Source: Cryptomeria japonica
Lineage: Eukaryota > Streptophyta > Pinopsida > Cupressales > Cupressaceae
Direction: 5' to 3'
Assembly (NCBI RefSeq): GCF_030272615.1
Contig: NC_081408.1
Location: forward strand, 199,046,841-199,110,840
Length of the DNA: 64,000 bases
Shown here piece after piece: positions 11,381 through 21,936 of this stretch (within the stretch, counting starts at the first letter, position 1; each line of letters opens with the position of its first letter). The notes below the pieces were generated by a model. The model was not told where the DNA came from and ran no database searches. It saw only the letters and a program-made list of their open reading frames with translations. The position numbers and the translations under genes are program-made.

Positions 11381-12827
11381 TTAATGAAAAGGTTTGAGGT
11401 GGAAAGCATTAACCGAGATGGAGAGGGGATCTCCATTCATATCTTCTAATTTGAAAGCATTGAAACCTTTGTGACCTATGATGCGGAAAGGACCCTCACA
11501 TAGGCAGTCGAACTTGGCGTGCTGACCAGGTTTCGCCATCCTCTCGTTGTACTTCAAAACAAGGTCTTTGAGGGCGAAAATCACATCAGAACTCTTTTTA
11601 CTGTCGATCCACCTTTTTACGACTTCTTGTCTATCTTGGAGAGCTATGAAAGTTGCCTCCCTCGCTTCCTCTAGCTCCATAATCTCCGCCAACCTTACGG
11701 CCATTGGACCATTTTCGGCGATATCCATGGATTTTAGCAATTACAACGCTGAGATTTCCAGTGACAAGGGAAAAAGTGCATCTTTCCCGTATACCAGCTT
11801 GTACGGGGAGTTTTTTAGAATCTGTTTGGGCGTTATGCGGTCTGCTCATAGTGTGCTTCTTAGGTGGTGGGTGTCACTCCCTCTTATATTCAGAACCTAT
11901 CCTTTTGATAAGTCAGATTAGGTTCTTATTAGTAGATTCAGTAAGACCATTCCCTTGAGGGTAGTAGTTAGAAGAGGTCTTGAGATAAATACCTCTACTA
12001 AAAGCAAATTGTGTGATTCGCGAGCCTGTGAATGTGCGCGCATTATCTGATATAACGGTTTTTGGGGGATCGTACCGACAAGTCAGATCTTCTAGAAAAG
12101 CCAACACTTCGCTTTTAGATGAATTCCGCAGAGGGACGGCTTCAGACCATCTGGTGAAATAATCAAAGGCGGTCAGGATCCATTTATGTCCAGCTGAACT
12201 TGGAGGGTTGATCATCCTGACAAAATCAAGGCGCCATTGAGCGAAAGGCTCTTCCACTGACACAAGCCTAAGTGGCATGGCCGCTTTCTTACCTCTTCCT
12301 ATATAATATTGACACTCTTTGCATCCTCTTACTAGAATGTGTGCATCTTTGAACATGAATGGCCAAAAATATCCGGCTTGGGTAATTTTGATAGCGGTCG
12401 TTGGCGCAGAGAAGTGGCCTCCTGAGGAGCCGTAGTGAAACTCATGTAGGATTTTACTAGCCTGGCTCTGGTCCACATAGTAGAGTAGAACTCTGTCGAA
12501 ATTCCTTTTGAAAAGAGTTCCATCTATTAAGCGGAAACCATTGTTTTGGAGTCGGTAGAACCTCCTCTTAGCCGGGGGGAGATTTTCGGGAAAAATCTCA
12601 GTCTTCATGAAATGTTCCTTTTTGTCAATCCAACTATCACTAGGAACATTGGGCATAAACATAACCGTTTCCTCTGTGGCGACTCCATCACCATGGGATT
12701 CATTGTCCTGCACTATATACTCGCATAGGCCTCTTCCGCGGACCAGCTTTGTAGGCTTGATATCGACATCATATTCTAGAATCTTAGTGATCCAATTTTC
12801 TCTTTTTTCAGTGATGTCACCCTCCAT
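11381..12827 (-). pseudogene. Ty3/gypsy integrase (decayed)
   Basis: This is the pol segment that joins element cDNA to host DNA. The upstream open piece (11913-12827) starts as the tail of RNase H. It then shows the zinc-binding HHCC module (FHYGSSGGHF, then GCKECQ) and the catalytic core: WRLDFVRM for the first Asp, a SDNARTFTG box for the second, and NGLTEST for the Glu. A frameshifted stretch (11631-11849) follows, then 11381-11740 encodes the C-terminal part, ending with a GPF-type module (CEGPFRIIGHKGFNAFKLEDMNG in the translation). No chromodomain is seen, which argues against a chromovirus. The acidic triad looks intact, but frame changes between 11740 and 11913 break the protein. Confidence 0.87.
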
Positions 12828-13967
12828 GATGTACTCCCTTATTGCAGGATGAGCTGCATAGACCGTGGTCTTATTACAAGCAATGAAATGCCTGAATTTC
12901 TTTAGTCTTTTTACGGCGGCTAAGGCTTATTTTTCCACAAAGTTGTAGCGAAGCTCATAATCTTTAAGATTTTTTGAATGGAAAGCTATGGGGTGCTCTC
13001 CTCCCTTTTGTGTCCCCTTTTGAGTTAATACCATGGCGATACTATGCTGGCCGGAATAGACATACATTATGAAATCCTTGGAAATGTTTGGATTAGATAA
13101 TACTGGGGCTGAACAGATGGCGTGTTTTATTTGGTCAAAAGCCTTTTTAGCTTCAGCAGTCCATTTGAAATGCATATCTTTTTTAAGCATGAGAGTGATG
13201 GGTCTTATTATTCCAGCAAAGTCAGAGATGAAGCGACTAACAAAATTGACCTTTCTTAGAAAGGATTGGACTCCTTTTTTGTTAACCGGAAGGGGGAGAT
13301 CCTTAATAGCCTTGACCCAGTCTGGATCAATAGAGACACCTTCCTTTGAAACTATATGCCCAAGCAGTTTCCCCTGAGGAACCCCAAAGATACACTTTTT
13401 GGGGTTCAAGGAGATCCCGAATTCAAGACATTTTTGCAGGACTAACTCGAGATGATCAAAATGATCCTCCTGGTGTTTGGAAAACACAGTCAGGTCATCT
13501 AAATATATTAGGATAATCTTGTTAATTATCTCTTTGAAAGTTAAATCCATGGTCCTTTGGAAAGTGGCCTCGGTGTTTGACAAGCCAAAAGGCATCTTCT
13601 GGTATGCAAATGTTCCCCACTTGGTAGTGAAAGTCGTCTTTTGCTGGTCCTCTGCTTTCACACTTACTTGGTTATATCCTGAGAAACCATCAAGCATTGA
13701 GAACATTTCTGATCCAGCTACGGTGCTCAATAATTGTTCCATCGACGACAAGGGATAATGATCTTTGAGCGATGCTCGATTCAGGTCTCAGAAATCCACA
13801 CAGAGTCGAATATCTCCATTCTTCTTCCTAACAGCGACCAAATTGGACACCCACGTATTGTGTTTTATGGGGTAAATAATCCTTGATTCGATCAGCGTCT
13901 TCAACTCCTAAGCCATGAGGGATTTGATCTTGGGGTTGACTGGTCTTTGCTTTTGCTGGACCGGCTT
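12828..13967 (-). pseudogene. Ty3/gypsy reverse transcriptase and native RNase H (decayed)
   Basis: This segment carries the polymerase and its own RNase H. The main open block (12927-13751) contains MFSMLDGFSGYNQV, the MPFGLSNTEATFQR box and YLDD, the catalytic aspartates. The native RNase H follows, with CSAPVL, a YVYSGQ strand in place of the usual CDAS, and HPIAFHSKNL. Upstream, 13757-13967 still reads as the RT N-terminus (a run ending KSLM, then a LCVDF box) but has two stops, TAG and TGA, in that frame. The protein was cut from its protease/RNase H part by the nested element at 13973. The missing CDAS aspartate means the native RNase H may already have been impaired, if this is not later decay. 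Confidence 0.87.
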
Positions 13968-13972
13968 AGCTC
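13968..13972. repeat. Target-site duplication (left) of nested LTR element
   Basis: AGCTC, repeated exactly at 16361-16365 on the far side of the inserted element. The length of 5 bp is standard for LTR retrotransposons. Confidence 0.93.
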
Positions 13973-14335
13973 TGTTAGAGTTATCTTGTATTAGCTAATA
14001 ATTATTTATTTAATTATTAGTCTATTAAATTCTATGCTTAAGCTAAACTTAGGCATTTAATAAATATTGTAGGTATTTAATAATTATTCTAACTATTAAA
14101 TACACATTATCCCTTTAGGGTTTCTTTAGGGTTGCATACCTTTAGGGTTTCTATTATCCTTTTATAAGGATTGTATTGTACTTGTTCATTAAATTGATTC
14201 CCTTTCTTAATGATAATCTTCTTCTTCAGAGCATTTATGTTTTTTTGCTTTATGTGCTTCCATTCTTCTCTTGTGATAGGTATTTCATGCAGATGTTCTT
14301 GGGATCTCTGAAGTTGTATTTCCTCAACTTCTTCA
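13973..14335 (+). repeat. 5' LTR of nested element
   Basis: Starts TGTTAGAG and ends CTTCTTCA. It is nearly identical to 16020-16360 apart from a few substitutions and an extra GTTGCATACCTTTAGGG segment (17 bp) absent from the 3' copy. It contains a TATA-like stretch (TTTTATAAGG) near 14159. Confidence 0.93.
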
Positions 14336-14347
14336 TGGTATCAGAGC
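14336..14347 (+). promoter_or_regulatory. Primer-binding site (initiator Met tRNA type)
   Basis: TGGTATCAGAGC directly follows the LTR. This is the familiar plant PBS complementary to the 3' end of initiator methionine tRNA. Confidence 0.92.
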
Positions 14348-16010
14348 CTACATCTGTTGCTTGTTCCTGATTTTTCAGAAGATTTTTTGGAGGAGGGTTT
14401 CAAGTTTTTTCAGAATTTTTTATTGGATCTGGGGTAGTTGTTTTGTTTCTGAGCATTTTGGGCTCAAACGGACCTCACCATTGACCTCAGAACACCCCAA
14501 AACCCCCATTTCCATATAAAATTTGTCAAATTTGGGTTCTGAAATTTTTTCTTTGGTTTTGCCTTTTTGGGGGGCACAAATTTTGAGAAATTTGTCAAAA
14601 AGTTATTTTAAAAAATCAGAGCATTTTGGGCCAAAACAGACCTCACCGTTGGTTTCCAAATGGCGTTTCCATTCATTTTGATATATAATTTGACCTATTT
14701 CGGTGACAAGTGCATCTGGGCCATGATCTTTTCATTGGCACGCTTTACGATGCACAAAAATCCGTACGGCTATACCTGCAAATGCGTCAGAAAATTTTCG
14801 TCAAGCAAAAAAAAAAAGTAATTAATTAAATTTTTCTTTTACCCTTTTTATGCCTAGAAAGGGGTTTTTTTCTTTTGGTCATATCTTGGGCATACAGAAT
14901 CATTTTTTCGAAAACGAATAGGCGTCGGAAAGCTGGTTTCGAGCTGGACCTCGTCATGTTGGTAATTTTTTCCAATTTTGTTGTTTGACTGTGTTTTTTT
15001 CCAGTCAAAGGGGTCTCTTTTTTGCACTCTGGGAGCCATAGAATGAGCATCCGAACTTCATTTTTCGAAAACTTTATATTGTTGGAAAGCTTGTTCTGTG
15101 CACTTTCCAACCATATGAATTTTATTTCCAGATTCTGCTCCATGCATATTTTATTCAGTTTTTTTATTTTTCAGCACTCTAACGGATATTTTGGTTGTTT
15201 GAGGTCCTGGGATCTCTTCTCTGGGTAGGATGTCTCTATTTTGGTTCTCGTTTCTATTTCCAGTCTTCTTATCATTGTAGCTTGTATTTATACAAACGCA
15301 CTGAGATGAAGTGTCATCATACATTGTTTACATGGAATCTTGCACCTCTTGTGCCTTATTGTACATGCACTACTTATTTAGTGTCATGGGGGGGTTGATG
15401 TTTGCCTTGTTTGCCATCTACCGTTGTCCAGTGAGTGTTCCTTCCACGACACCATGTACTTTCTCTGCACCTTCGATGTTCCTGGTTCTTCGTCATGCAG
15501 TTCTTGTTGGCCATTCTTTTCAGTGTACCTATCCCTCTCCTTTTTTCAGAATTATAGGGAGGTTTGTCCTGTTGGTTCTAATGCTTCCTTGGTTCGATTG
15601 ATCAGCTCTTCAGGCTTTGGTGTCTCATGTCATCTGTATCTTCGAGTTCAATTGTTTGTCTTTGTTTGCCATCTAATTCGAGTAGTGCCATTTGAAGGTA
15701 CTCATGCAGATTACAGTCTTCTCTAGCTGATCATGTTCTATTTCAGTGGAGGTTCTTCAGATCAGTAGTTACTCTTCGGTAGTGTTTGCAGCTATTTCCT
15801 GCTTCAGTGGTGTTCTTCTTGTTTTTCCATCTCTTTTTGGAGTAGAGTTTTTTCCCATGTGGTTTTCTCTATTTCTCCAGTTCATAAAGATTTGGTTGTG
15901 ATTGGGCACCTCATCAAGCCTTCTTGTCGAGACCCAAATTTGCCTTCATCATGTAGTTGCATTTTTTGCTTCATACATTTAGTTTTTTTGCTACTCCCTA
16001 AGTTCATCTT

Positions 16011-16019
16011 AAAGGGGGG
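16011..16019 (+). promoter_or_regulatory. Polypurine tract of nested element
   Basis: AAAGGGGGG abuts the first base of the 3' LTR and is expected to prime plus-strand DNA synthesis. Confidence 0.9.
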
Positions 16020-16360
16020 TGTTAGAGTTATCTTATATTAGCTAATAATTATTTATTTAATTATTAGTCTATTAACTCTACGCTTAAGCTAAACTTAGGC
16101 ATTTAATAAATATTGTAAGTATTTAATAATTATTATTAAATACACATTATCCCTTTAGGGTTTCTTTAGGGTTTCTATTATCCTTTTATAAGGATTGTAT
16201 TGTACTTGTTGATTAAATTGATTCCCTTTCTGAATGATAATCTTCTTCTTTAGAGCATTTATGTTTTTTTGCTTTATGTGCTTCCATTCTTCTCTTGTGA
16301 CAGGTATTTGCATGCAGGTGTTCTTGGGATCTTTGAAGTTGTATTTCCTCAACTTCTTCA
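16020..16360 (+). repeat. 3' LTR of nested element
   Basis: Direct repeat of 13973-14335 with the same TG/CA ends, followed by the second AGCTC. The modest number of differences between the pair suggests an insertion younger than that of the host element. Confidence 0.93.
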
Positions 16361-16365
16361 AGCTC
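16361..16365. repeat. Target-site duplication (right) of nested LTR element
   Basis: AGCTC, an exact copy of 13968-13972. Confidence 0.93.
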
Positions 16366-18664
16366 CATTTGCGAGTTCAATGGTGTGTTGGATGATGTTA
16401 GGATCGTAACCCTTTAAATCATCATAAGACCATGCCATGACACCATATTCATCACAGTATCGAGCCAACTTCTTTCTGTCCTCGGAGGAAACACCTTTTC
16501 CCACCTTGAAGATTCTTCCGCTTCCGACTGACATCTCAACGTAATCTCCTTTATTTGTTGTGAGCTTCCGCTTATCCTTTTTAGCATCCTCACGGTCAAA
16601 CAAGTTCTCTAAGGTGATCAAACCATTAGGGAGCTTGTTGGTTTTTAACTGAATAACCCGGTTCCCATAAGCTTCTTTGATCCTAGGTTGCAGCTGGTCG
16701 GCAAACTCTCCCGAGCTTTGAATAAACAAAGTGATCTGCTCATCACTTTCAAACACGTGCCAATATGTATCATTATCAGGGATAGCCGGGCAGACTACTA
16801 CACTGATTGTCAGGGAGCCGGTTAGGACGTCTACAACATGATCAAAATGAGCTCCTATGGTAGCCATGTGATCCACTAAGGTATTTAGTTTCTGAGGAAT
16901 GCTTATGATATTGAAAGCATCAAAACTTTCTATTAGATCCCAGACTCTGGAACAGTAAGACCTCATGCGAACATGCTTGGCACTGGATATCCCTCGAACT
17001 TGGCGCACTACTAGCTCGGAATCGCCAAGGACCTTCAATTTTTGAATGCCCATCTTTTCTACCATGTTTAAACCTTGAATTAGCCCTTCATACTCTGCTT
17101 CATTATTCAAACATGCAAACTGCAACCGAAAAGACTTTCGGATCTGATCGCCCGCAGGGGGGGTGAGACAAACTCCGGCTCCGGAGCCCATTTTGCATTT
17201 GGCGCCGTCAAACTGTAAGGTCCATAATGCCGAAGACAACTGATCTTCGGAAAACGGATCCCTGGTGAGTTTTGGGATCTTCTGATCCTCTTCAAAAATG
17301 CAATAGGTACCTAGGCCAGTAGCATGGTAATTAGAGAAGGGGTCTGAATCTATGAACTCATTTAGGAAAGCTTCTTGTTCGGGCGAGATTTCCCCTGTTA
17401 CTTCTTCGTCTTCTAAAAGCTCTACCACCTTTCGTTCATCATTGGATATAGAGGTGTGGGTAGGCTCGAAATTAATCAAGGCTTGGTCAACTATGTGCTC
17501 GGCGTCAAGGGGTTCTGAAAGGATCTTCATCTTAGCGCTATGTCGGGTACAGAGGATAAGGTGGGACCAATCTAAGGACATATAACCTCCTATTTTAGTA
17601 GTAAAGTCTCGAGACAGACAGAGCCCAAAAACGGGAGGAATATCGATGACCACTACTTCCTGAGATATTGTTATACTTGGACATGCAAATAACATCAAGG
17701 GAAGGCTTTTGATGAGACCTACTATCTGAACCCTATTACCATTGAGCTGCATTACTCCTTTACTTAAAGGGTCATACTTAATGTTTAATACTTCGGCAAT
17801 TTTCTTAGGCATGATTGTGGTACTAGCCCCAGAATCTATCATGGAGTTATGCAAAAGTTTATCTCCAACTATAAGGGTAAGGTAAAAAGGATTCGGCTTA
17901 GGCTTACCTTCTCCTTGGGCAGCGGAGGGCGAGCTCTCATTTGTCAATACGGCAGGGGAGCGCGTTTTACTAACTGTTGGGTGGCAACCCGCTCCATCAG
18001 TCTGAAAGGGCGGCGGAGCTACCCCACCTGCGTCCTTTTGATCATGAGACAATGCCTCTCTTAGCCTGTTCTTCTGCTTTGGGATACTCAAGAGGTCCCA
18101 TAGAGAGACATGAGCTGGAGCTTTCTTCAACTGTTCCACTACATCCAGCGTCGGAGGCGTGAGGACCTTTGGCTCTTTCGGTTTATAAGGGATGAACTCT
18201 TTCCTAGGATAGGCGGAACTGACGATTGGTGGCTCCGAGGGCCTGTTTACAAGCACTGATCTCATATTCTTGGCGTCCTCCCCAGTCAAACGCCTTTTAG
18301 AGCGAAGATTGTAATCCGAATGCACAATAGGGGTTCCATCTTTTGGAGCATCTGCATCATTGGTCAGTGTTGTGTCCTCATCCTCCATCAATGAAAAAAG
18401 CGCATGATCAGGGGCGATCTCCGCTTCTTGTTGTAATGACATTCCTTGCATATGAGTGACAAAAGTCGCATTATCCATACCCGGAGATGTGTACGCGGAT
18501 TCATTTGGCATCATGCCTAAACTCCTTTGTTCTGCGACCTTCTGTTGCAAATTTCCCCTTGGGCAATTCCTCGGAGTATCAGCATTGTTGTATGGGAAAC
18601 ACCAAGAGTTGGTGTCGTCCGCCAAATTATTTTGACCTATGGTCAATTCTCTACCAACAGTCAA
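16361..18664 (-). pseudogene. Ty3/gypsy aspartic protease plus plant/archaeal-type RNase H
   Basis: An open frame of about 768 residues. Near residue 20 is WCFPYNNADTPRNCPRG, an eroded knuckle-like motif from the end of gag. A polar linker follows. The protease core lies near residues 260-370, with MIDSGASTTIMP, where the DSG catalytic motif is intact (Asp near 275). A second domain at about 480-610 has the acidic set of plant/archaeal-type RNase H: WTLQFDGA, NNEAEYEGLI, GDSELVVRQV and a final NTLVDHMA. It thus sits between protease and RT, not between native RNase H and integrase where Tat elements usually carry it, as far as I know. The frame continues beyond residue 768 on the far side of the nested element; the present stop lies in that element's LTR. 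Confidence 0.88.
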
Positions 18665-18830
18665 GTGGATGGCCTACAATGGATTGGGAACTGGGACTAT
18701 TTGGCCATTCGACGAAAGAGATTTCTCAACCCAATGATTAGGATGTTGGTATGGAGGTCAGTTTCCTTGGAAACTTCGCTGAAAAGGAGGCTTGGTGGGT
18801 GAGACATGGGCCCTTTTTAGGTTGACAATT

Positions 18831-19580
18831 TCATTGGAGAAGGATCTCGAGATTTTTCATATCATTGACTTCAGTAGCCAGAAAGGCGGTTTGGGGAGTA
18901 GGGAACAAATACATAGACTGTGGGGAGGAGGTGCTCGGAGCAGCTTCCTCCATGACTTGGGTAGATATTTCAGGGAATACTGGCATTGTAGGGCAAGATG
19001 CTAGCTTTGCAGCATCGATAAGGTTATTTTCAGCTTGAACCGCTATATCAAATGCCTGCGGAAGAGTGTTACCTCCTAAAGATTGAATCATCACTGATAT
19101 GTCAGAATTAAAAGCTTTTAGATAGAATACGAAAGCCATATCTGCAGGAGGGCGGGCAGACAATGGTATCCTTTGCCAGATTCGTTGAAATCTCATATTA
19201 AAATCAGTTAATGCTTCTGTAGGAACCCTCTTGATTGTAATGAGCTGGTGCATTAAGGACGATCTGTCAGCTTTGTCTGAGAATCTCTGAAAGAAACGGT
19301 CCCCCAATTGATCCCAATCCCCTATAGTAGTGGGGCCTAAAGATCTAAACCAATCCAAAGCTTTTCCTTTGAAAGACGCTACGAGCAACCTCAAAACTAC
19401 ATTTTGCTCGGTGATGCCATGGACAGTGCAAATAGTAGCCACATCTTGCAGATGCTCCCCAAGGGTTTTATGACATTCTCCTGTGAACTTAGGAACGGTC
19501 TTAAGTGTGGCTGCCGAAATGGCTTCCCAGACTACGGGTGGAACTGGGGGAATGAGGGGGCTACCATTGTCCCAAGTCAC
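18831..19580 (-). pseudogene. Ty3/gypsy gag (retrotrans_gag-type)
   Basis: This is the capsid part of gag, which packages the element RNA. The 249-residue frame has the standard plant gag signature: VPKFTGECHKTLGEHLQDV, then LRLLVASFKGKALDWFRSL, a DWDQLGDRFFQRF helix, and LTDFNMRFQRIWQRIP. It ends in a Ser/Pro/Gln-rich linker. It stops at 18831 and the next frame opens at 18664 with a knuckle-like motif, so a frameshift or stop now separates gag from pol. The start Met lies about 190 bp from the primer-binding region, a normal leader length. Confidence 0.9.
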
Positions 19581-19767
19581 AAAGTTTTGGGGAGGAACTT
19601 ATGCCATCACAACGTGTATGATTGTGGGGAGGCCCTGAGAAGGCACAACTGTGGTTGAATGGACGGTCACCAATGGAGGAAAAAGAAGGTGAGGGTGTAG
19701 GGCTGTTTGACTCCTGGTGACAAGCCTATGACTCATAAACTAGCTGAGATGTAGTTAAAATAATTTG

Positions 19768-19785
19768 GTCCCACCAGGCGTGCCA
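19768..19785 (-). promoter_or_regulatory. Candidate primer-binding site of the Ty3/gypsy element
   Basis: On the minus strand TGGCACGCCTGGTGGGAC starts about 10 nt inside the 5' LTR. The leading TGG matches the CCA end of a tRNA. I do not assign the tRNA; comparison with a tRNA set from the same genome would settle it. Confidence 0.55.
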
Positions 19786-19795
19786 GAAAAAGAAC

Positions 19796-20841
19796 TGTTG
19801 ACTCTAAATTTTGCTTTGGAAACAAACAACCTTATGGGAAATTCAATGTTGGGGGACCGATTTGCGCAGGTTACACTGAATGACCTCCGAGATTGAGAAG
19901 CTGGCTCTTCCTTGAGTTTTGAGAAAAGGGGAAAGAAAACAAACACCCTTAAAGTAGTAACACTAAACTACTGAGGCGATACGCCAGATCATTAAAAGAC
20001 AATGAACATACAGAAATCAAGAAACATATGACTTCTATAAGCCCATTCAACAATCTACAAGTTTGGATCAACATAATCAAAAGTTACAATCACATTCATT
20101 TGCAACATCAGGAAATATTCATCATGCATTTACCAGATAACAAGTGCGAGACATAGTTCAATTGGCAAAATCTTAGATGAATATATTCCCAAAGTTATTT
20201 GGAACTTTAATGCAACAGCACATAAAATACCATCAAAAGCATATTGAAAGAGGCATCATAAAGGCCACAGGCACAATTTGAATAACCTTCCTCAAGTAGA
20301 ACCACAATAGTTTTAAAGGATGGAAATAAAAACTCCTACTAAGCAACCTTAATTGTCTTTCTTTTTTAAAGTTCTAAACCCCCTTGCAGAAGGGAAAAAA
20401 CAGCATTTAGAGAGCCCTCACCTCCTGAAAACAGCTCCCCCAAAACGCCAAAATGGCATAACCCCCTTGAACAAAAAAAACATGTTGTGTCGCTATGGAG
20501 GTCACACCCAGCAAAACGGCCCCTGAAATTCCATTTTTCGCTCGCAACAGTCCGCATACTACCACGAACTGAAAAGATTCTGCCAACCGTGAACGGGCTG
20601 CTGAAAAAGACACAAATGCGAGAAACCGCTCACATACTGCGCTAAAGGGTGGGCCCGCCGAAAATAGTCAACACACATTGCCATTTGTCACCATTGCACT
20701 GCTTTAAAAACTGGACGCCAAAAATGAACCAACGGAGCAATGTCGTGCTGCCAAGTGTCCTACGCACCCCACGTTGCTGGATAAAAGGCGAAAACAACCG
20801 GGCTCACCGAAAACTTACACCAGGGAAAAATAAAGTGAACA
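19796..20841 (-). repeat. 5' LTR of the Ty3/gypsy element (full-length copy)
   Basis: 1,046 bp, ends TG/CA. It shares about 550 bp with 5086-5640 and holds an extra 494-bp block (20286-20779) that is missing there. Since the block includes LTR-internal sequence with normal flanks, a deletion in the left copy is simpler than an insertion here. Confidence 0.9.
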
Positions 20842-21814
20842 ATATTTCTTTCACTCAAACACACATTCCTTGTTTCTCCCTCCTCATCTCTGTATCTCTC
20901 TCTTTTACTCACACAAACACACACTCCCCATTTCTTCCTCTATCTCTATCTCAAAATATTATACACGTCTCTTCATCTCTCCTACTCTCTCTCTCTATAT
21001 CCCTCTCTACCTCCTCATATATCATTTCCTATATCTTTTGTCTTTCCATCTCTCTATCTCCCCCTCTCACATTGTTACCCTCTTTTTATCTCTATTTCTT
21101 CCCTCCTCATTTTTCTCTCCTTCCATCCCTCCCTCTTTTTTTTCTATTTCTCCCTCTCCTCAATTTTCTCTCCTTCCATCTCTTCCTCTCTTGCACCCAC
21201 TATATATTTTACAAGTTATATCTACTCTCATTCTTTTTTATTCATATTTCTCTCTTTCTATCCCTATATATCCCTTTCTCCCTCTTTCAATCTTATCTCT
21301 CCCTCTCTCCCTATCACTCCATCTTTTTATATCTCTCTACTTCTTCTCTCTCTAATGTGTACACACACTCCTTGTTTTTCCTAAGCCCGGTCTCTATCTC
21401 TATATGTCTATCTTCCACATCTTTATCGATCTCCCTCTCTCTAAAGTATAAACCTTTCTCTCTATCACTTGTTTGTGTCACCTTCTCTCTCTTACTCTTT
21501 CCTCCTCTATCTACATTTCCCTGTATTTCTCCCACCCTTTATCTCCCTATATTTCTCTCACACTCTCTCCATCTATATTTGTCTATCTCTAGTTCTCTCT
21601 ATTTGTCCATCTCTTTATCTCTCTACTTCTCACCCTCTCCCTATATCTTTATCTCTCTAACTTTATCTCTCTAACTCTCTCTACTTCCTTTATAGAACTC
21701 TCTATATCTTCTTCTCCATCTCTCTATCTCTATCTTTTTTTTCTCTCTTCCTCTATCGCTCTATCTTCATCTTTGCCTCTATCTTCCTCTCTACCCCCAC
21801 ATTTCTTAAAGGGT

Positions 21815-21861
<47 letters not shown>

Positions 21862-21936
21862 AACTCTATCCATATCTCTATCTTCTCTATCTCTATACCA
21901 ATCTCTCTCACACACTTCAACCACTTTCTCACACAC
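20842..21936 (+). repeat. Pyrimidine-rich (CT/CTAT) tract, right half
   Basis: About 1.1 kb of nearly pure pyrimidine on the plus strand in words such as CTCTATCTC and CTCCCTC. Long frames through it (one over 340 codons) are Ser/Leu/Tyr/Phe-rich in every frame and have no protein character. It continues the tract interrupted at 5085. Confidence 0.87.
21818..21859 (+). repeat. (CT)21 microsatellite
   Basis: Forty-two bases of uninterrupted CT dinucleotide inside the pyrimidine tract. Confidence 0.93.

Larger units (their letters stand above)
13973..16360 (+). mobile_element. Non-autonomous LTR retrotransposon (2.4 kb) nested in pol
   Basis: A complete small LTR element in plus orientation with LTRs of 363 and 341 bp, a perfect AGCTC target duplication, a 12-base primer-binding site and a G-rich polypurine tract. 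The 1.7-kb interior has only short open frames with no gag, protease, RT or integrase motif, so it must have moved with enzymes from another element. The initiator-tRNA-type PBS and LTR style resemble Ty1/copia families, but no coding domain confirms this. It lies exactly inside the pol frame of the Ty3/gypsy host, whose frame resumes on the other side. A stop codon is formed at the junction in the minus-strand frame. Confidence 0.93.
5086..20841 (-). mobile_element. Ty3/gypsy LTR retrotransposon, Tat-like, with two extra ORFs and a nested insertion
   Basis: A minus-strand LTR retrotransposon of about 15.8 kb, about 13.4 kb without the nested element. Both ends carry direct repeats that start TG and end CA on the plus strand (5086-5640 and 19796-20841). 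Internal order in element direction: candidate PBS, gag, protease, plant/archaeal-type RNase H, RT with native RNase H, integrase with a C-terminal GPF-type module, an oppositely oriented extra ORF, and a long sense extra ORF. Extra ORFs and a second RNase H are known features of the plant Tat lineage, which is why I place it there. Flanking 5-mers (gtatc on the left, atatt on the right) match only at the central TAT, so the target duplication has decayed. All coding parts carry stops or frameshifts. Confidence 0.88.

Noticed and set aside
5081-20846. Target duplication for the large Ty3/gypsy element
   Set aside because: Flanks gtatc and atatt agree only in three central bases, so no reliable duplication can be claimed.
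20649-21674. A plus-strand frame of 341 codons, Ser/Leu/Tyr-rich
   Set aside because: It is a product of the pyrimidine tract; all three frames look alike and no protein pattern is present.
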